Of a stretch of DNA of 51,044 nucleotides, positions 1-9,679 are shown in pieces; position 1 is the stretch's first letter, and every line of letters begins with the position of its first letter. Under the pieces are notes generated by a model. It made no database searches, was not told the DNA's origin, and saw only the letters and a program-made list of their open reading frames with translations. This DNA is from an uncultured Cetobacterium sp. (GTDB taxonomy: Bacteria > Fusobacteriota > Fusobacteriia > Fusobacteriales > Fusobacteriaceae), in NCBI RefSeq assembly GCF_947039425.1, contig NZ_CAMQYW010000003.1, positions 1 to 51,044 on the forward strand. Reading direction: 5' to 3'. A program made the position numbers and the translations under genes.

Positions 1-110
1 TTTCATAACTTCTGACTATTTTCTCTATTCGGTTGTTAATGTCCTTCTGTTGTGTTCCGAGTTGTGCTCGTTACAAGAAATATATTATCATTTTTTTTAA
101 ACTTTGTCAA
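1..110 (-). promoter_or_regulatory. Strong promoter and leader, probably of an rRNA operon
   Basis: On the minus strand there is a TTGACA box (105-110) and a TAATAT box (82-87) separated by exactly 17 bases, reading off the left edge. The transcribed part (about 1-75) has no ORF and contains a segment, GACATTAACAACCGAATAG, that resembles the leader/spacer sequences found before 16S or 23S rRNA in low-GC bacteria. I infer a ribosomal RNA operon whose genes lie outside the window. The promoter is seen directly; the rRNA assignment is inference. Confidence 0.5.
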
Positions 111-124
111 TAACTTTTTTCTTT

Positions 125-787
125 TTATTTATTTTTTATTTTATAGCTATTTTTACCAATCTTTTCTAATTTTCCTTCAGATAAATAGACACTTAATACT
201 CTCGATAGTGATGGTCTGCTCACTGAAAATATTTCAGCTAACTCTTTAACATTTTTTTCAAAGTGAATTTCATTATTTTTCATATTTTCTTCTATATAAT
301 CATCTAATTTTTCTTTAATTGTTTTTATGGTAAAACTTTTCCATATCTTTTTAGATAAAAATTGTGTTTTGCTAGAAATTTCATCTAAAAAGTTTTTTAA
401 AATTTTTTTATTTAAAACAAATATTTTTAAAAATTCGTCCTTATCTATAGATATCAGTCTTGTATTTTTCAGAGCTCTTAAATCAACAGGTAAGATATTA
501 GAATCCCCAAAAATAAAAGCTGATGCTATAATATCTCCAGTTTTTAAATTTTCTATTTTTTTTATTTCACCATTTTCTTTTAACATCTCTCCGCTTAACT
601 CTCCATTTAATATTATATTAAATGTATTTAATTCATCTCCTCTAAAAAATAATATTTCATTTTTTTCAATTTCTACAAAAGAGTAATTTATATTTTCAAA
701 GATGTTTTTTATTTCTTTTAAAGAAACTCCTTCAAAAATTCTAACGTTTTTTATATTTTTTAATTCCAATATTTTCAACCCCCACAT
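125..787 (-). CDS. Crp/Fnr-family transcriptional regulator
   Basis: About 215-220 residues with a cyclic-nucleotide-binding-like beta-roll in the N-terminal half (residues about 15-125, with GDELNTFNIILNGELSG), a connecting helix, and a C-terminal winged helix with FSVSRPSLSRVLSVYLSEG as recognition region. This is the layout of Crp/Fnr regulators. The N-terminal Cys cluster of true FNR is absent, so an Fe-S oxygen sensor is unlikely; the ligand is unknown. The ATG at 787 has no Shine-Dalgarno site, whereas TTG at 769 lies nine bases after GGGGG, so the real start may be 769. It is divergent from aroE and followed directly by the stable-RNA promoter. Confidence 0.85.
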   Translation of the reverse strand: MWGLKILELKNIKNVRIFEGVSLKEIKNIFENINYSFVEIEKNEILFFRGDELNTFNIILNGELSGEMLKENGEIKKIENLKTGDIIASAFIFGDSNILPVDLRALKNTRLISIDKDEFLKIFVLNKKILKNFLDEISSKTQFLSKKIWKSFTIKTIKEKLDDYIEENMKNNEIHFEKNVKELAEIFSVSRPSLSRVLSVYLSEGKLEKIGKNSYKIKNK

Positions 788-816
788 TTATTTTATCTAT
801 ATATTAGCAAATATGA

Positions 817-845
817 TTGTTTCTTTCTATATTTAATAATATAAT
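817..845 (+). promoter_or_regulatory. Promoter of aroE
   Basis: TTGTTT (817-822) and TATAAT (840-845) with a 17-base spacer, 25 bases before the aroE start. Confidence 0.6.
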
Positions 846-869
846 ATTTAATAAAACGAGGTGATCTTT

Positions 870-1682
870 ATGAAAAAATTTGTTCTCATAGGTAATAATA
901 TTAATTACTCTTTTTCTCCTATTTTACATACAATGATTTTCAACTCTACTTCTATAAAAGCTACATATAGTATTCTTGATAATAATAATATTGCAAATAT
1001 TATTACAAATATAAAAAATAGTGATATTAGTGGATTTAATGTTACCATTCCTTACAAAGAAAATATTATAAAATTTTTAGCCTATATTTCTCCAGAGGCT
1101 TTAGAAATTGGAGCAGTCAATTGTGTAAAAGTTATTAACGGAAAGTTTTTCGGATATAACACAGATTATTTAGGCATTCTTGAAACTTTCAAAAAAATGA
1201 ACCTCTCTTTAAAAAATAAAAAAGTTTTTATTCTTGGCTCTGGTGGAGCTGCAAAAGCTTGTTGGAAATCTATTGTAGATTGTGATGGCATTCCTATTAT
1301 TGTTAGTAGAAATCCTGATGAAATATCTCATTTATTTAAAAATACTAAAATAATTTCTTATATAGATTTAATAAATGAAAAAGGTTATCTATTAATCAAT
1401 GCAACTCCTATAGGAACTTATCCTAATATTAATGAGTCACCTGTTGATGAAGGTATTATTCAAAATTTTGACTTCCTTTTAGATTTAATATATAATCCAA
1501 AAGAAACTAAATTTATAAAAATTGGAAAAAAATATAAGAAAATTTGTGAAAATGGTTTATTTATGTTAATTTCACAAGGAGTAAAATCAGAAGAAATTTG
1601 GAATAATCTATCAATTAATACTAATAACATATATAGTAAATTAATAAATATTGCATATAATAAAAATAAAGAGGTGAAATAA
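870..1682 (+). CDS. aroE: Shikimate dehydrogenase
   Basis: 270 residues, the usual length for AroE, which reduces 3-dehydroshikimate with NADPH in the aromatic amino acid pathway. Seen: substrate-binding NYSFSP (residues 12-17), NVTIPYKENI with catalytic Lys63, YNTDYLGI with Asp99, the nucleotide-binding loop GSGGAAKA (123-130), NATPIGTYPN, and ISQGVKSEEIW near the C terminus. ATG at 870 is chosen over the in-frame GTG at 861 because GAGGTGAT overlaps 861 and serves as the ribosome-binding site. It is followed three bases later by a small zinc-ribbon gene whose Shine-Dalgarno lies inside the end of aroE, so the two form an operon. Confidence 0.93.
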   Translation: MKKFVLIGNNINYSFSPILHTMIFNSTSIKATYSILDNNNIANIITNIKNSDISGFNVTIPYKENIIKFLAYISPEALEIGAVNCVKVINGKFFGYNTDYLGILETFKKMNLSLKNKKVFILGSGGAAKACWKSIVDCDGIPIIVSRNPDEISHLFKNTKIISYIDLINEKGYLLINATPIGTYPNINESPVDEGIIQNFDFLLDLIYNPKETKFIKIGKKYKKICENGLFMLISQGVKSEEIWNNLSINTNNIYSKLINIAYNKNKEVK

Positions 1683-1684
1683 AA

Positions 1685-2038
1685 ATGAAAAAAATCATTA
1701 TTACTTGTCCTAAATGTAAAGAAAAAATGAAAATAATGGATAAAGTTGCAAAGTATAGATGTCCTAACTGTAAAGAAGTTTATAAATTCAATCATTTTAA
1801 AAGAGGAATATACAAAGTTTCTTCTTTTTTTAAAGGAATTATTCAAACTTTCAAGGATATTAAATTTAATATTGTAACTAAATATAAAAACACTAAAGCT
1901 ACATACAATTATATGAAGCAAATGAAAAAAAATATGAAAAAAAATCCAAATTGGTCTAATTTTCACAAAGAACAAGCTGAAGCAAAAAAAATGAAACAAG
2001 CTAATAAGCCTCGTTTCTGGGATAGATTCAAAAAATAA
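1685..2038 (+). CDS. Small zinc-ribbon, lysine-rich protein
   Basis: 117 residues. Two CPxC knuckles, CPKCKEKM and CPNCKEVY (about residues 9-12 and 26-29), form a probable zinc ribbon; the rest is strongly basic and lacks membrane segments. The basic tail with many Lys and aromatic residues could bind nucleic acid, but I recognise no family function. It sits directly after aroE, with GAGGTGA ending inside aroE, and is followed by a bidirectional terminator. Coding is supported by the SD, the length of the open frame and the CxxC pairs; function is unknown. Confidence 0.75.
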   Translation: MKKIIITCPKCKEKMKIMDKVAKYRCPNCKEVYKFNHFKRGIYKVSSFFKGIIQTFKDIKFNIVTKYKNTKATYNYMKQMKKNMKKNPNWSNFHKEQAEAKKMKQANKPRFWDRFKK

Positions 2039-2079
2039 AGAGATTAACCAAAATGAATTTTTGGTTAATCTCTTTTTTA
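2037..2079. terminator. Bidirectional terminator between the aroE operon and leuS
   Basis: A 17-base perfect stem (2037-2053 with 2059-2075) around a five-base loop, with A-rich and T-rich flanks, between convergent genes. Confidence 0.9.
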
Positions 2080-2083
2080 TAAT

Positions 2084-4696
2084 TTATTTAACAACTATAT
2101 TTACTATTTTTCCAGGTACTACAATTACTTTCATAACTTCTTTCATTTCAATGAATTTTTTTACATTTTCTATTTCTAAAGCCATTTTTTCTATTTCATC
2201 TTTAGGAATACTTCTATCTACTTCTAAAGTACCTCTTAATTTACCATTTACCTGAACAGCTATTTCTACTTCATCAGCTATTGTTAACTCTTCTATATAT
2301 ATTGGCCAAGCTATTGTAAATAACTTCCCTGCATTTCCCATCTCTTCCCATAATTCATCACAAAAATGAGGAGTAAATGGAGATAACATAATAACTACAT
2401 TTATCATAGCTTCTCTAAATATTTTTTTAGATTCAGTAGTTTCTTTTTCAGTTCCTAAAATATTAGCTCTAAAATCTTGCATCTCATTTAACAATTCCAT
2501 TGTTGCTGCAATTGAAGTGTTAAAATGATAATCCGCTTCTATTGATTCAGTTACTTTTTTAATTGTTTGATGTAATTTTCTAACTAAAGCTTTGTCTTCT
2601 TTTGTTAATTTTGAGTAATCTATAGATTTTTTATCTTCTAAATACTCTTTATTTTCTAAAACTAATCTCCAAACTTTATTTAAAAATCTTGCAGCACCAG
2701 CTAATCCATTTTCATTCCATTCAAGTTCTCTTTCAGGAGGAGCAGCAAACATAATAAATAATCTTGTTGTATCAGCACCATACTTATTTATCATTATTTC
2801 AGGATCTACACCATTATTTTTTGATTTAGACATTTTTTCTACTTTTACTTGTACCTCTTCTCCTGTTGTTTTTAAGAAAGCTTGAGCTCCTTTAATTTCA
2901 ACATCTTCTGGATATAAAAATCTATTTTCTGCATTTGAATAGTATGATGGTCCTAATACCATTCCTTGAGTTAATAATCTTTTAAAAGGTTCATTTGATG
3001 AAAGTAATCCCATATCTCTTAATACTTTATGGAAAAATCTTGAATATAATAAATGCATAACTGCATGTTCAATTCCACCAATATATTGATCTACTGGTGC
3101 CCAACCATCAACTATATCTTTAGCAAAAGGAAGATCTGTATTTTTAGGATCACAATATCTTAAGAAATACCAAGATGAATCTACAAATGTATCCATTGTA
3201 TCTGTATCTCTTCTTGCTTCTCCCCCACATTTTGGACAAACTGCATGTTTAAAAGATTCAGATGTTTCCAATGGATTTCCATTTCCACTAAATTCAACAT
3301 CAGTTGGTAATTTCACAGGTAAGTTTTCATCATTTTCCATTACTATACCACACTTTTCACAGTATAATGCTGGAATTGGAGTTCCCCAATATCTCTGTCT
3401 TGAAACTCCCCAATCTTTTAATCTATACTTTACTGTTCTTTCTCCATAACCTTTTTCTTCAACATATTCTGCAATTTTTGTTAAAGCTTCTTTTGATGAT
3501 ATTCCATTAAATTTATCTGAATTTGTCATTACTCCTGTTCCAACAAAAGCATTAGCCATTTCAGAAGGAATAATTACAATCTCTTCTTTAGTCTTTTTAT
3601 CTATTGGATTAATAACAACCTTTAGTGGTAAATTATATTTTTTAGCAAAAGCAAAATCTCTTTCATCATGAGTTGGAACAGCCATCACAGCTCCAGTTCC
3701 ATAATTCATTAAAACATAATCACCAATCCATAAAGGGATCTCTTCTCCATTAACTGGATTTATTACATGCCATCCTGTTGCTATACCTGTTTTTTCTTTT
3801 CCTTCTGCTGTTCTTTCAATCATATCTGTATTTTTCATTTCAAAAACAGACGATTTTATACTTGGATTCACTTTTAATATCTCATCAACTAATGGATGCT
3901 CTGGAGCTATCACTGCATATGTCACTCCATATAAAGTTTCTACTCTAGTTGTAAATACTGGTAAATTTTCTCCAGTTTCAATTATTTTTAAATTAACTTC
4001 TGTTCCATAAGATTTTCCTATCCAGTTTTTTTGCATAGTTAAAACTTTGTCTGGCCATCCTTCTTTTAACTCTTTATGTCCTTGAAGTAATTCATCAGCA
4101 TATTCAGTTATTTTAAAGAACCATTGTTCTAAATCTTTTTGAATTACTGGAGTTTTAGAATGTCTCCAACACATTCCATCTTCTACTTGTTCATTAGCTA
4201 GTACTGTTTGACAATCTGGACACCAATTTACTGTAGATTTCTTTTTATAAACTAATCCTTTTTCATACATTTTTTTGAAAATCCATTGATTCCATTTATA
4301 ATATTCAGGAGTATACGATGCAATTTCTCTATCCCAATCATAAGATAATCCCATCATTTTCAATTGTCTATTCATATTTTCAATATTTGATTTTGTCCAT
4401 ATAGCTGGATGGGCTCCATTTTGAATTGCTGCATTTTCTGCTGGTAATCCAAAAGAATCCCATCCCATTGGGTGAAGAACGTTCAATCCTTTCATTCTTT
4501 TATATCTAGCAATTACATCTCCTATTGTATAGTTTCTAGCATGACCTACATGTAATTTTCCTGAAGGATAAGGTAGCATTTCTAAGACATAATAATTTTC
4601 TTTTCCTTCTACTTTATTTTCTGTTTTAAATAAATTTTGATTTTTCCATTCTTCTTGCCATTTCTTTTCGATTTCACCAAAATTATACTCTCTCAT
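2084..4696 (-). CDS. leuS: Leucyl-tRNA synthetase
   Basis: 870 residues, the normal bacterial length. It charges tRNA-Leu with leucine and edits mischarged tRNA. Seen: the class I HIGH motif as HVGH (residues about 48-51) in GKLHVGHARNYTIGD, a CP1 editing domain in the middle (TTRVETLYG, GTGAVMAVPTHDERD), Cys pairs of a zinc insertion (CEKCGI, CPKCGG), the KMSKSKNN loop near residue 625, and a C-terminal anticodon-binding domain. GAGGTGAAAG precedes the ATG. Only 72 bases separate it from rlmB, and no T-box leader is visible. Confidence 0.97.
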   Translation of the reverse strand: MREYNFGEIEKKWQEEWKNQNLFKTENKVEGKENYYVLEMLPYPSGKLHVGHARNYTIGDVIARYKRMKGLNVLHPMGWDSFGLPAENAAIQNGAHPAIWTKSNIENMNRQLKMMGLSYDWDREIASYTPEYYKWNQWIFKKMYEKGLVYKKKSTVNWCPDCQTVLANEQVEDGMCWRHSKTPVIQKDLEQWFFKITEYADELLQGHKELKEGWPDKVLTMQKNWIGKSYGTEVNLKIIETGENLPVFTTRVETLYGVTYAVIAPEHPLVDEILKVNPSIKSSVFEMKNTDMIERTAEGKEKTGIATGWHVINPVNGEEIPLWIGDYVLMNYGTGAVMAVPTHDERDFAFAKKYNLPLKVVINPIDKKTKEEIVIIPSEMANAFVGTGVMTNSDKFNGISSKEALTKIAEYVEEKGYGERTVKYRLKDWGVSRQRYWGTPIPALYCEKCGIVMENDENLPVKLPTDVEFSGNGNPLETSESFKHAVCPKCGGEARRDTDTMDTFVDSSWYFLRYCDPKNTDLPFAKDIVDGWAPVDQYIGGIEHAVMHLLYSRFFHKVLRDMGLLSSNEPFKRLLTQGMVLGPSYYSNAENRFLYPEDVEIKGAQAFLKTTGEEVQVKVEKMSKSKNNGVDPEIMINKYGADTTRLFIMFAAPPERELEWNENGLAGAARFLNKVWRLVLENKEYLEDKKSIDYSKLTKEDKALVRKLHQTIKKVTESIEADYHFNTSIAATMELLNEMQDFRANILGTEKETTESKKIFREAMINVVIMLSPFTPHFCDELWEEMGNAGKLFTIAWPIYIEELTIADEVEIAVQVNGKLRGTLEVDRSIPKDEIEKMALEIENVKKFIEMKEVMKVIVVPGKIVNIVVK

Positions 4697-4768
4697 TCTT
4701 TCACCTCATTATTTAATTTTAATTTTTTAGTATCTAATATAACACAGTTTTGCTTGAAATAAAAGAGA

Positions 4769-5497
4769 TTAATATAAATTTTTAGCAATTTCAGAAAGTA
4801 TTATTCCTCCTGCTACAGAAACATTTAATGAGTTTATTTTTCCATGCATTGGAATTTTTACTAAAATATCACAATTTTCTTTAACTTTTTTTCTTATTCC
4901 TTCCCCTTCACTACCTAATACTAATGCAGTTTTATTTGGATACTTCTCTTCATGATAGTATTTTTTCCCTGAACCTTCAGCTCCATAAACCCAGAAATCT
5001 AATTTCTTTAATTGAGCTAAAGCATCTGATATATTTGTTACTCTTATAATGTCAACATGTTCTATTGCTCCTGTTGATGTTTTGATTACCGTTTCATTTA
5101 TTTTAACTGCATTTCTTTCTGGAATAATTATTCCTTTTACTCCAAATATTTCTGCACTTCTTATTATTGCTCCAAAGTTTCTCGGGTCTTGTACTCCATC
5201 TAAAACCAATACAATTGATTTCTCATCTCTTGCTATTTTTTCTAAAAATTCTCCCATTGTTATATAGTAATCATAATTACTTAAATATGCTACGACACCT
5301 TGGGAATTTTCCTCTTTTTTACCAACAGAAAATATTTTTACATTTCTTGCTGAGGCTAAGGCTTTTAATTTCCCTAATTTCTCTTCTCTCATACCTTTAA
5401 ATATCTCTATTTTTTCAATATTGTTAGATTTATTTTGTAATAACTCAATAACAGGATTAATTCCTATAACTTTTTCTAAATTTTCTACGTTTTCCAT
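4769..5497 (-). CDS. rlmB: TrmH/SpoU-family 23S rRNA 2'-O-methyltransferase (RlmB-like)
   Basis: 242 residues from the preferred start. The N-terminal segment VIGINPVIELL is the L30e-like substrate-binding domain; the C-terminal SPOUT domain has motif 1 LDGVQDPRNFGAIIRSAE, motif 2 LVLGSEGEGI and motif 3 IPMHGKINSLNVSVAGGI, which form the trefoil-knot SAM site. Family members 2'-O-methylate a guanosine of 23S rRNA; the exact target base is inferred. ATG 5497 is preferred over 5518 because AAAGGAGAAA directly precedes it. It follows murA by ten bases, so they are probably co-transcribed. Confidence 0.9.
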   Translation of the reverse strand: MENVENLEKVIGINPVIELLQNKSNNIEKIEIFKGMREEKLGKLKALASARNVKIFSVGKKEENSQGVVAYLSNYDYYITMGEFLEKIARDEKSIVLVLDGVQDPRNFGAIIRSAEIFGVKGIIIPERNAVKINETVIKTSTGAIEHVDIIRVTNISDALAQLKKLDFWVYGAEGSGKKYYHEEKYPNKTALVLGSEGEGIRKKVKENCDILVKIPMHGKINSLNVSVAGGIILSEIAKNLY

Positions 5498-5507
5498 TTT
5501 TTCTCCT

Positions 5508-6779
5508 TTATATTTCAACTTTTATTCTTTCTATATTTGCTCCAAGAGCTTGTAATTTTATTTCTAAATTTTCATATCCTCTATCAACATGATAAATTCT
5601 ATTTACTATAGTTTCTCCCTCTGCTAATAATCCCGCTAAAACTAGCGAAGCTCCGGCTCTTAAGTCACTTGCCATTACTTCAGCTGATGAGAAGTTTTTT
5701 ATTCCAGTTACTCTTGCCATATTAGCATCTGTACTTATATTTGCTCCCATTCTATTTAATTCGGGAACATGCATAAATCTATTTTCAAAAATAGTTTCTT
5801 TTATCTCACTTGTTCCATCTACTAAACACATTAATGTCATCATAGGAGATTGTAGATCTGTTGGAAATCCTGGATGAGGCATTGTTGTAGCTTTAGCAGG
5901 TTTCAATTGAGAAAGTTTTGTCTTTGTTCTTAAAACATCTCCTTCGATCTCAAATTCTGCTCCCATTTCTTCAAGTTTTGATATGAAACTTTCAATATGA
6001 TCTCTTACAACTCCTTTTACACTAATCTCTCCATCAAACATTAAAGAGGCTACTATAAATGTTCCTGCTACAATTCTATCTGGCATAATTGAATACTCAC
6101 AAGGATATAATTTTTTTACACCCTCTATTTCTAATCTTCCACTTCCTATACCTTTTATTTTAGCTCCCATTTTTACTAAGAAATTACAAAGATCATCAAT
6201 TTCTGGCTCTCTAGCTGCATTTTCAATTATTGTAATTCCTGTTGCTTTTACAGCTGCCATAATTACATTTTCTGTGGCTCCCACACTTGGAAAATCAAAT
6301 ACAACTTTGTTTCCAATAAGTTCAGCTGTTTCTCCTTCAACGTATCCATGATCTATATTTATCTTTACTCCCAAAGCTTCAAATCCTTTTAAATGTAAAT
6401 CAACTGGTCTAGAGCCAATTGCACATCCTCCTGGTAAAGAAACTCTCGCTTTTTTTTCATGAGCTAGCATTGGACCCATTACTAAAAATGAAGCTCTCAT
6501 TTTTTTTACTAAATCATATGAAGCTTCAAGTGATTTTAATCCTGTATTTACTATTTTATATGAATGATTACTTAATTTTTCTATTTCTAAACCTAGACTT
6601 TCTAATAATTTAGTTAATGTTACAATATCTCTTAAATTAGGAACATTTTTCAGTATATATGTTCCCTTTTCAATTAATGTTGCTACAAATATTGGTAAGG
6701 CTGCATTTTTTGCCCCTTCTACTGATAATTCTCCATTTATTTTTTTCCCACCTATTATTTTAAATGCTTCTATGCTCAC
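5508..6779 (-). CDS. murA: UDP-N-acetylglucosamine 1-carboxyvinyltransferase
   Basis: First committed step of peptidoglycan synthesis: transfer of enolpyruvate from PEP to UDP-GlcNAc in the cytoplasm. 423 residues. Seen: [10 protein letters not shown] with Lys24-Asn25, [15 protein letters not shown] with the catalytic Cys119 (the residue attacked by fosfomycin), [12 protein letters not shown] with the catalytic Asp, and the C-terminal [11 protein letters not shown]. The GTG at 6779, seven bases after AAGGAG, is the likely start; an upstream ATG at 6800 would lie within the preceding gene and has no SD. It starts immediately downstream of a YueI-like gene and upstream of rlmB. Confidence 0.96.
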   Translation of the reverse strand: MSIEAFKIIGGKKINGELSVEGAKNAALPIFVATLIEKGTYILKNVPNLRDIVTLTKLLESLGLEIEKLSNHSYKIVNTGLKSLEASYDLVKKMRASFLVMGPMLAHEKKARVSLPGGCAIGSRPVDLHLKGFEALGVKINIDHGYVEGETAELIGNKVVFDFPSVGATENVIMAAVKATGITIIENAAREPEIDDLCNFLVKMGAKIKGIGSGRLEIEGVKKLYPCEYSIMPDRIVAGTFIVASLMFDGEISVKGVVRDHIESFISKLEEMGAEFEIEGDVLRTKTKLSQLKPAKATTMPHPGFPTDLQSPMMTLMCLVDGTSEIKETIFENRFMHVPELNRMGANISTDANMARVTGIKNFSSAEVMASDLRAGASLVLAGLLAEGETIVNRIYHVDRGYENLEIKLQALGANIERIKVEI

Positions 6780-6780
6780 C

Positions 6781-7344
6781 TTATCTCTCCTTTTCATCAT
6801 ATCTGTCTATTATGCACTCTCTTCCTAAAAACTTATCAAAAATATTCATTTTTTCAAACTTATCTAAATATTCTGGTAATTTTTCTTCTAACTCTTTATA
6901 ATGCTTAGAACATATTTTTTCTCCAATTGCATGGGCAAAATTTTCACTTAATCCTGCATCTGTAAAAACTTTAGTAGAGCTTTCTAAGATAATATCTTCA
7001 GATTCATTATCTAAACTTTCACTTGTCACAACTACTAATCCTACACTACCTCTATATGTCAAATCATCTACTAACATATATCTAAGCCCTTGCTTTTCTG
7101 CTTCATCTATATAAGGTTTTATCAAATTTAATTTTATATCTCTTTTTATTTTTAATAAAATTGCATTTTTATTCTTCATAGCTTCTTTTATTTCAAATCT
7201 TATTAAATTTTTTTCTATATCCATTCTATCTAATGCTATAATTACATTTTCTTTAAATTCACCTAAATACTCAAGCTTTTCGCTTTGCATTTTAAAAAAT
7301 CGCATTTTAGCTTTTTCTTTTTCCATTATGATATTATCTACCAA
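6781..7344 (-). CDS. YueI-like protein (DUF1694)
   Basis: 187 residues from a TTG at 7344, which GAAGGTGAT precedes; the upstream TTG at 7359 lies too close to this SD. The region [16 protein letters not shown] resembles the start of the YueI/DUF1694 family, small proteins with an L7Ae-like fold and no established function. No membrane segments. It heads the murA-rlmB operon, with murA starting essentially at its stop codon. The family assignment is from memory of the motif, with moderate certainty. Confidence 0.75.
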   Translation of the reverse strand: MVDNIIMEKEKAKMRFFKMQSEKLEYLGEFKENVIIALDRMDIEKNLIRFEIKEAMKNKNAILLKIKRDIKLNLIKPYIDEAEKQGLRYMLVDDLTYRGSVGLVVVTSESLDNESEDIILESSTKVFTDAGLSENFAHAIGEKICSKHYKELEEKLPEYLDKFEKMNIFDKFLGRECIIDRYDEKER

Positions 7345-7450
7345 AATAATCACCTTCAATAAATTTTAGTTTTTCTCAATAATTATAACACATAAATTCA
7401 AAAAAATGATATAATTATAAAATATAACATTAAGCAAATAGGAGGTTTAA

Positions 7451-8266
7451 ATGAGATTCAAGTATTTTTTTGTTTTTTTTATAATTTTCTCATTTTCTCT
7501 TTTTGGAAGAGATAATTTCATCTCTATTTCTGGATTTGTCGTTGATAAAGAGTATCGATTAGGAAATGCTAAAATTTCTTTTTTTAATAGTGAAAATAAA
7601 GTTTATTCTACAAAAACAAATATAAATGGAAACTTTGCCATTACTTTACCTAAAAATAAATATAGAGTTACTGTTAAAAAAACCGGTTATTCATCTCTTG
7701 AGAATACTGATCTTTTTGTTGATTATATTTTTAACAATCCTGAACCTCTAATTTTAAATATGGTCGATAATAAAATTTTAGTATCTGGAAGAATTCTAAA
7801 TCAAAATGGAAATTCTATTAAAAATGCCAATATTAAAGTGAAAATTGGAGAAAATTTAGAAAATCTAAAGAGTGATAATAATGGATTTTTTTCTTTCCAA
7901 GGAAAAGAAGGATTAATTTCAATATTTGCCACTAAAAAAGGTTATTATGGAAATGGAACTGCTCTTTTAATTGAAAAAGAAAAATATATCAATGATATTT
8001 CTATTAAACTTGAAGAAAAAACTTATTTTTTATCTGGAACTCTTTCAAATGAAGATTCTTTTTTAAAAAATACAGAAATAGAGATTATTAATGGTTTAAC
8101 TAATAAAAAAATTTCTAAAGTAAGAACTAATGAATATGGTATTTTTGAGTTTAGAGATATCCGGTATTTTAAAAATGTTTATTTTAAAGTTCCAATTTAT
8201 AAATTTAGAAGCGAAGCTTTTACTTTAAATAAAGATTTTAGACAGTATAATATATTTACAAAATAA
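7451..8266 (+). CDS. Secreted protein with carboxypeptidase-regulatory-like beta-sandwich domains
   Basis: 271 residues. A signal peptide covers about residues 1-19 (FFVFFIIFSFSLFGRD) with no lipobox, so export to the periplasm or cell surface is likely. Three beta-sandwich units follow, each with the pattern [GxV]-[xxGN]-[A.I]-[TNxxGNF]-[Y..V.K.GY]: ISGFVVDKEYRLGNAKISF, VSGRILNQNGNSIKNANI and LSGTLSNEDSFLKNTEIEI. These match CarboxypepD_reg/Cna-B-like domains, which usually serve as adhesion or structural modules. A good SD (AGGAGGT) precedes the ATG. It is an isolated rightward gene in the leftward half; a related domain appears inside the secretin at 12425-13975. Confidence 0.75.
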   Translation: MRFKYFFVFFIIFSFSLFGRDNFISISGFVVDKEYRLGNAKISFFNSENKVYSTKTNINGNFAITLPKNKYRVTVKKTGYSSLENTDLFVDYIFNNPEPLILNMVDNKILVSGRILNQNGNSIKNANIKVKIGENLENLKSDNNGFFSFQGKEGLISIFATKKGYYGNGTALLIEKEKYINDISIKLEEKTYFLSGTLSNEDSFLKNTEIEIINGLTNKKISKVRTNEYGIFEFRDIRYFKNVYFKVPIYKFRSEAFTLNKDFRQYNIFTK

Positions 8267-8267
8267 A

Positions 8268-8303
8268 AAATGACAAAAGTTTAAATAACTTTTGCCATTT
8301 TTT
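8268..8303. terminator. Bidirectional terminator between 7451-8266 and pgi
   Basis: A stem of ATGACAAAAGTT with AACTTTTGCCAT (one mismatch), flanked by A- and T-rich tracts, lies between convergent genes. Confidence 0.75.
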
Positions 8304-8308
8304 TATCT

Positions 8309-9658
8309 CTATTTTTTTAATCTTTTATTTAATTTTTCAGCTTCCTCTTCATATCCTGCTTTTCCCAATAATGCAAACATATTTTTCTTATAAGCTTCCA
8401 CTCCTGGCTGATCAAAAGGATTTACCCCTAAAATATATCCACTTATACCACACGCTTTTTCAAAGAAATAAAACATATATCCTAAATGATATGGTGTAGC
8501 TTCTGGTAAATTAATTAATAAATTAGGTACTCCTCCATCTACATGGGCTAGTATTGTTCCTTCAGATGCTCTTTTATTAACAAAATCCATTCCTTTACCT
8601 GCTAAATAGTTTAATCCATCTAAGTCTAACTCATCTTTCTCTATTAAAATATCATATTCTGGATTTTCAATAGTTATTAAAGTTTCAATTAAACTTCTTT
8701 TTCCATCTTGAATATATTGCCCCATTGAATGTAAATCTGTTGAAAAATCTGCTGCTGCTGGAAATAATCCTTTTCCATCTTTTCCTTCTGATTCTCCAAA
8801 TAATTGCTTCCACCATTCTCCAATATAATGAAGTCTTGGTTCATAATTTATAAGCATTTCAATATCTTTCCCTTTTCTATTTAAAATATTTCTTATTGTG
8901 GCATATTTTAAACAATCATTTTCATTATACGGAGCTTTATAATCCTCTTGAGCTGCTCTTGCACCTTCCATTAATTCATCTATATTAATTCCTGCTGAAG
9001 ATATTGGTAGTAATCCCACTGCTGTTAAAACAGAAAATCTTCCTCCTACATTATCAGGTACTACAAATGTTTCATATCCTTCATCTGTTGCTAATTTTTT
9101 TAAAGCACCTTTCTTAGAATCTGTTGTCGCATATATTCTTTTTCTTGCTTCATCGACACCATATTTTTCTTCTAAATGTTTTTTAAAAATTCTAAAAGCT
9201 ATTGCAGGTTCTGTTGTTGTTCCTGATTTAGAAATTATGTTTACAGAATAGTCTCTATCCCCTATTATTTCTAATAATTCCTTTATATATTTTCCAGATA
9301 TATTTTGTCCCGCAAAGTATATTTCTGGTCCTTTTCTATTTTCTTTCTTTTGGTTATTATAGAAAGTATGAGATAAGAATTCTATAGCTGATCTTGCACC
9401 TAAATATGACCCTCCAATTCCAATAACAACCAATACTTCTGAATCATTTTTTATTTTTTCTGAAGCTTTTTTTATTCTGTTAAATTCATTTTTATCATAA
9501 TTTGTGGGTAAATTTATCCAACCTAAAAAATCTTTTCCAGCTCCTTTTTCATTCATTAACATATCTTTTGCTAATAAACACTGTGATTCCATTAAAGCAA
9601 GTTCATTTTCATTAAAAAATTCTAACGCATTTGAATAATCAAATGATAATTTTTTCAT
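8309..9658 (-). CDS. pgi: Glucose-6-phosphate isomerase
   Basis: Interconverts glucose 6-phosphate and fructose 6-phosphate. 449 residues, the short bacterial form. Seen: [15 protein letters not shown], phosphate-binding [13 protein letters not shown], the family signature [18 protein letters not shown], and the second signature [18 protein letters not shown] containing the C-terminal catalytic Lys region. GGAGGT precedes the ATG. It stands alone between a terminator and the SLH gene, whose stop is about 20 bases upstream, so co-transcription with that gene is possible. Confidence 0.97.
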   Translation of the reverse strand: MKKLSFDYSNALEFFNENELALMESQCLLAKDMLMNEKGAGKDFLGWINLPTNYDKNEFNRIKKASEKIKNDSEVLVVIGIGGSYLGARSAIEFLSHTFYNNQKKENRKGPEIYFAGQNISGKYIKELLEIIGDRDYSVNIISKSGTTTEPAIAFRIFKKHLEEKYGVDEARKRIYATTDSKKGALKKLATDEGYETFVVPDNVGGRFSVLTAVGLLPISSAGINIDELMEGARAAQEDYKAPYNENDCLKYATIRNILNRKGKDIEMLINYEPRLHYIGEWWKQLFGESEGKDGKGLFPAAADFSTDLHSMGQYIQDGKRSLIETLITIENPEYDILIEKDELDLDGLNYLAGKGMDFVNKRASEGTILAHVDGGVPNLLINLPEATPYHLGYMFYFFEKACGISGYILGVNPFDQPGVEAYKKNMFALLGKAGYEEEAEKLNKRLKK

Positions 9659-9679
9659 AATCTATACCTCCAACTTAAT

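Noticed and set aside
52-249. A 65-codon rightward frame at the left edge
   Set aside because: It crosses the stable-RNA promoter and the end of the Crp-like gene on the other strand; translation is Phe/Ile-rich low complexity.
1460-1999. A 179-codon leftward frame opposite aroE and the zinc-ribbon gene
   Set aside because: It is a shadow of two well-supported genes with good SD sites and motifs; its Phe-rich translation is typical of antisense to Lys/Glu codons.
4697-4768. T-box leader before leuS
   Set aside because: The gap downstream of leuS is 72 bases and the upstream gap on its 5' side lies between 4697 and the rlmB stop; no T-box motif or specifier loop could fit or was seen.
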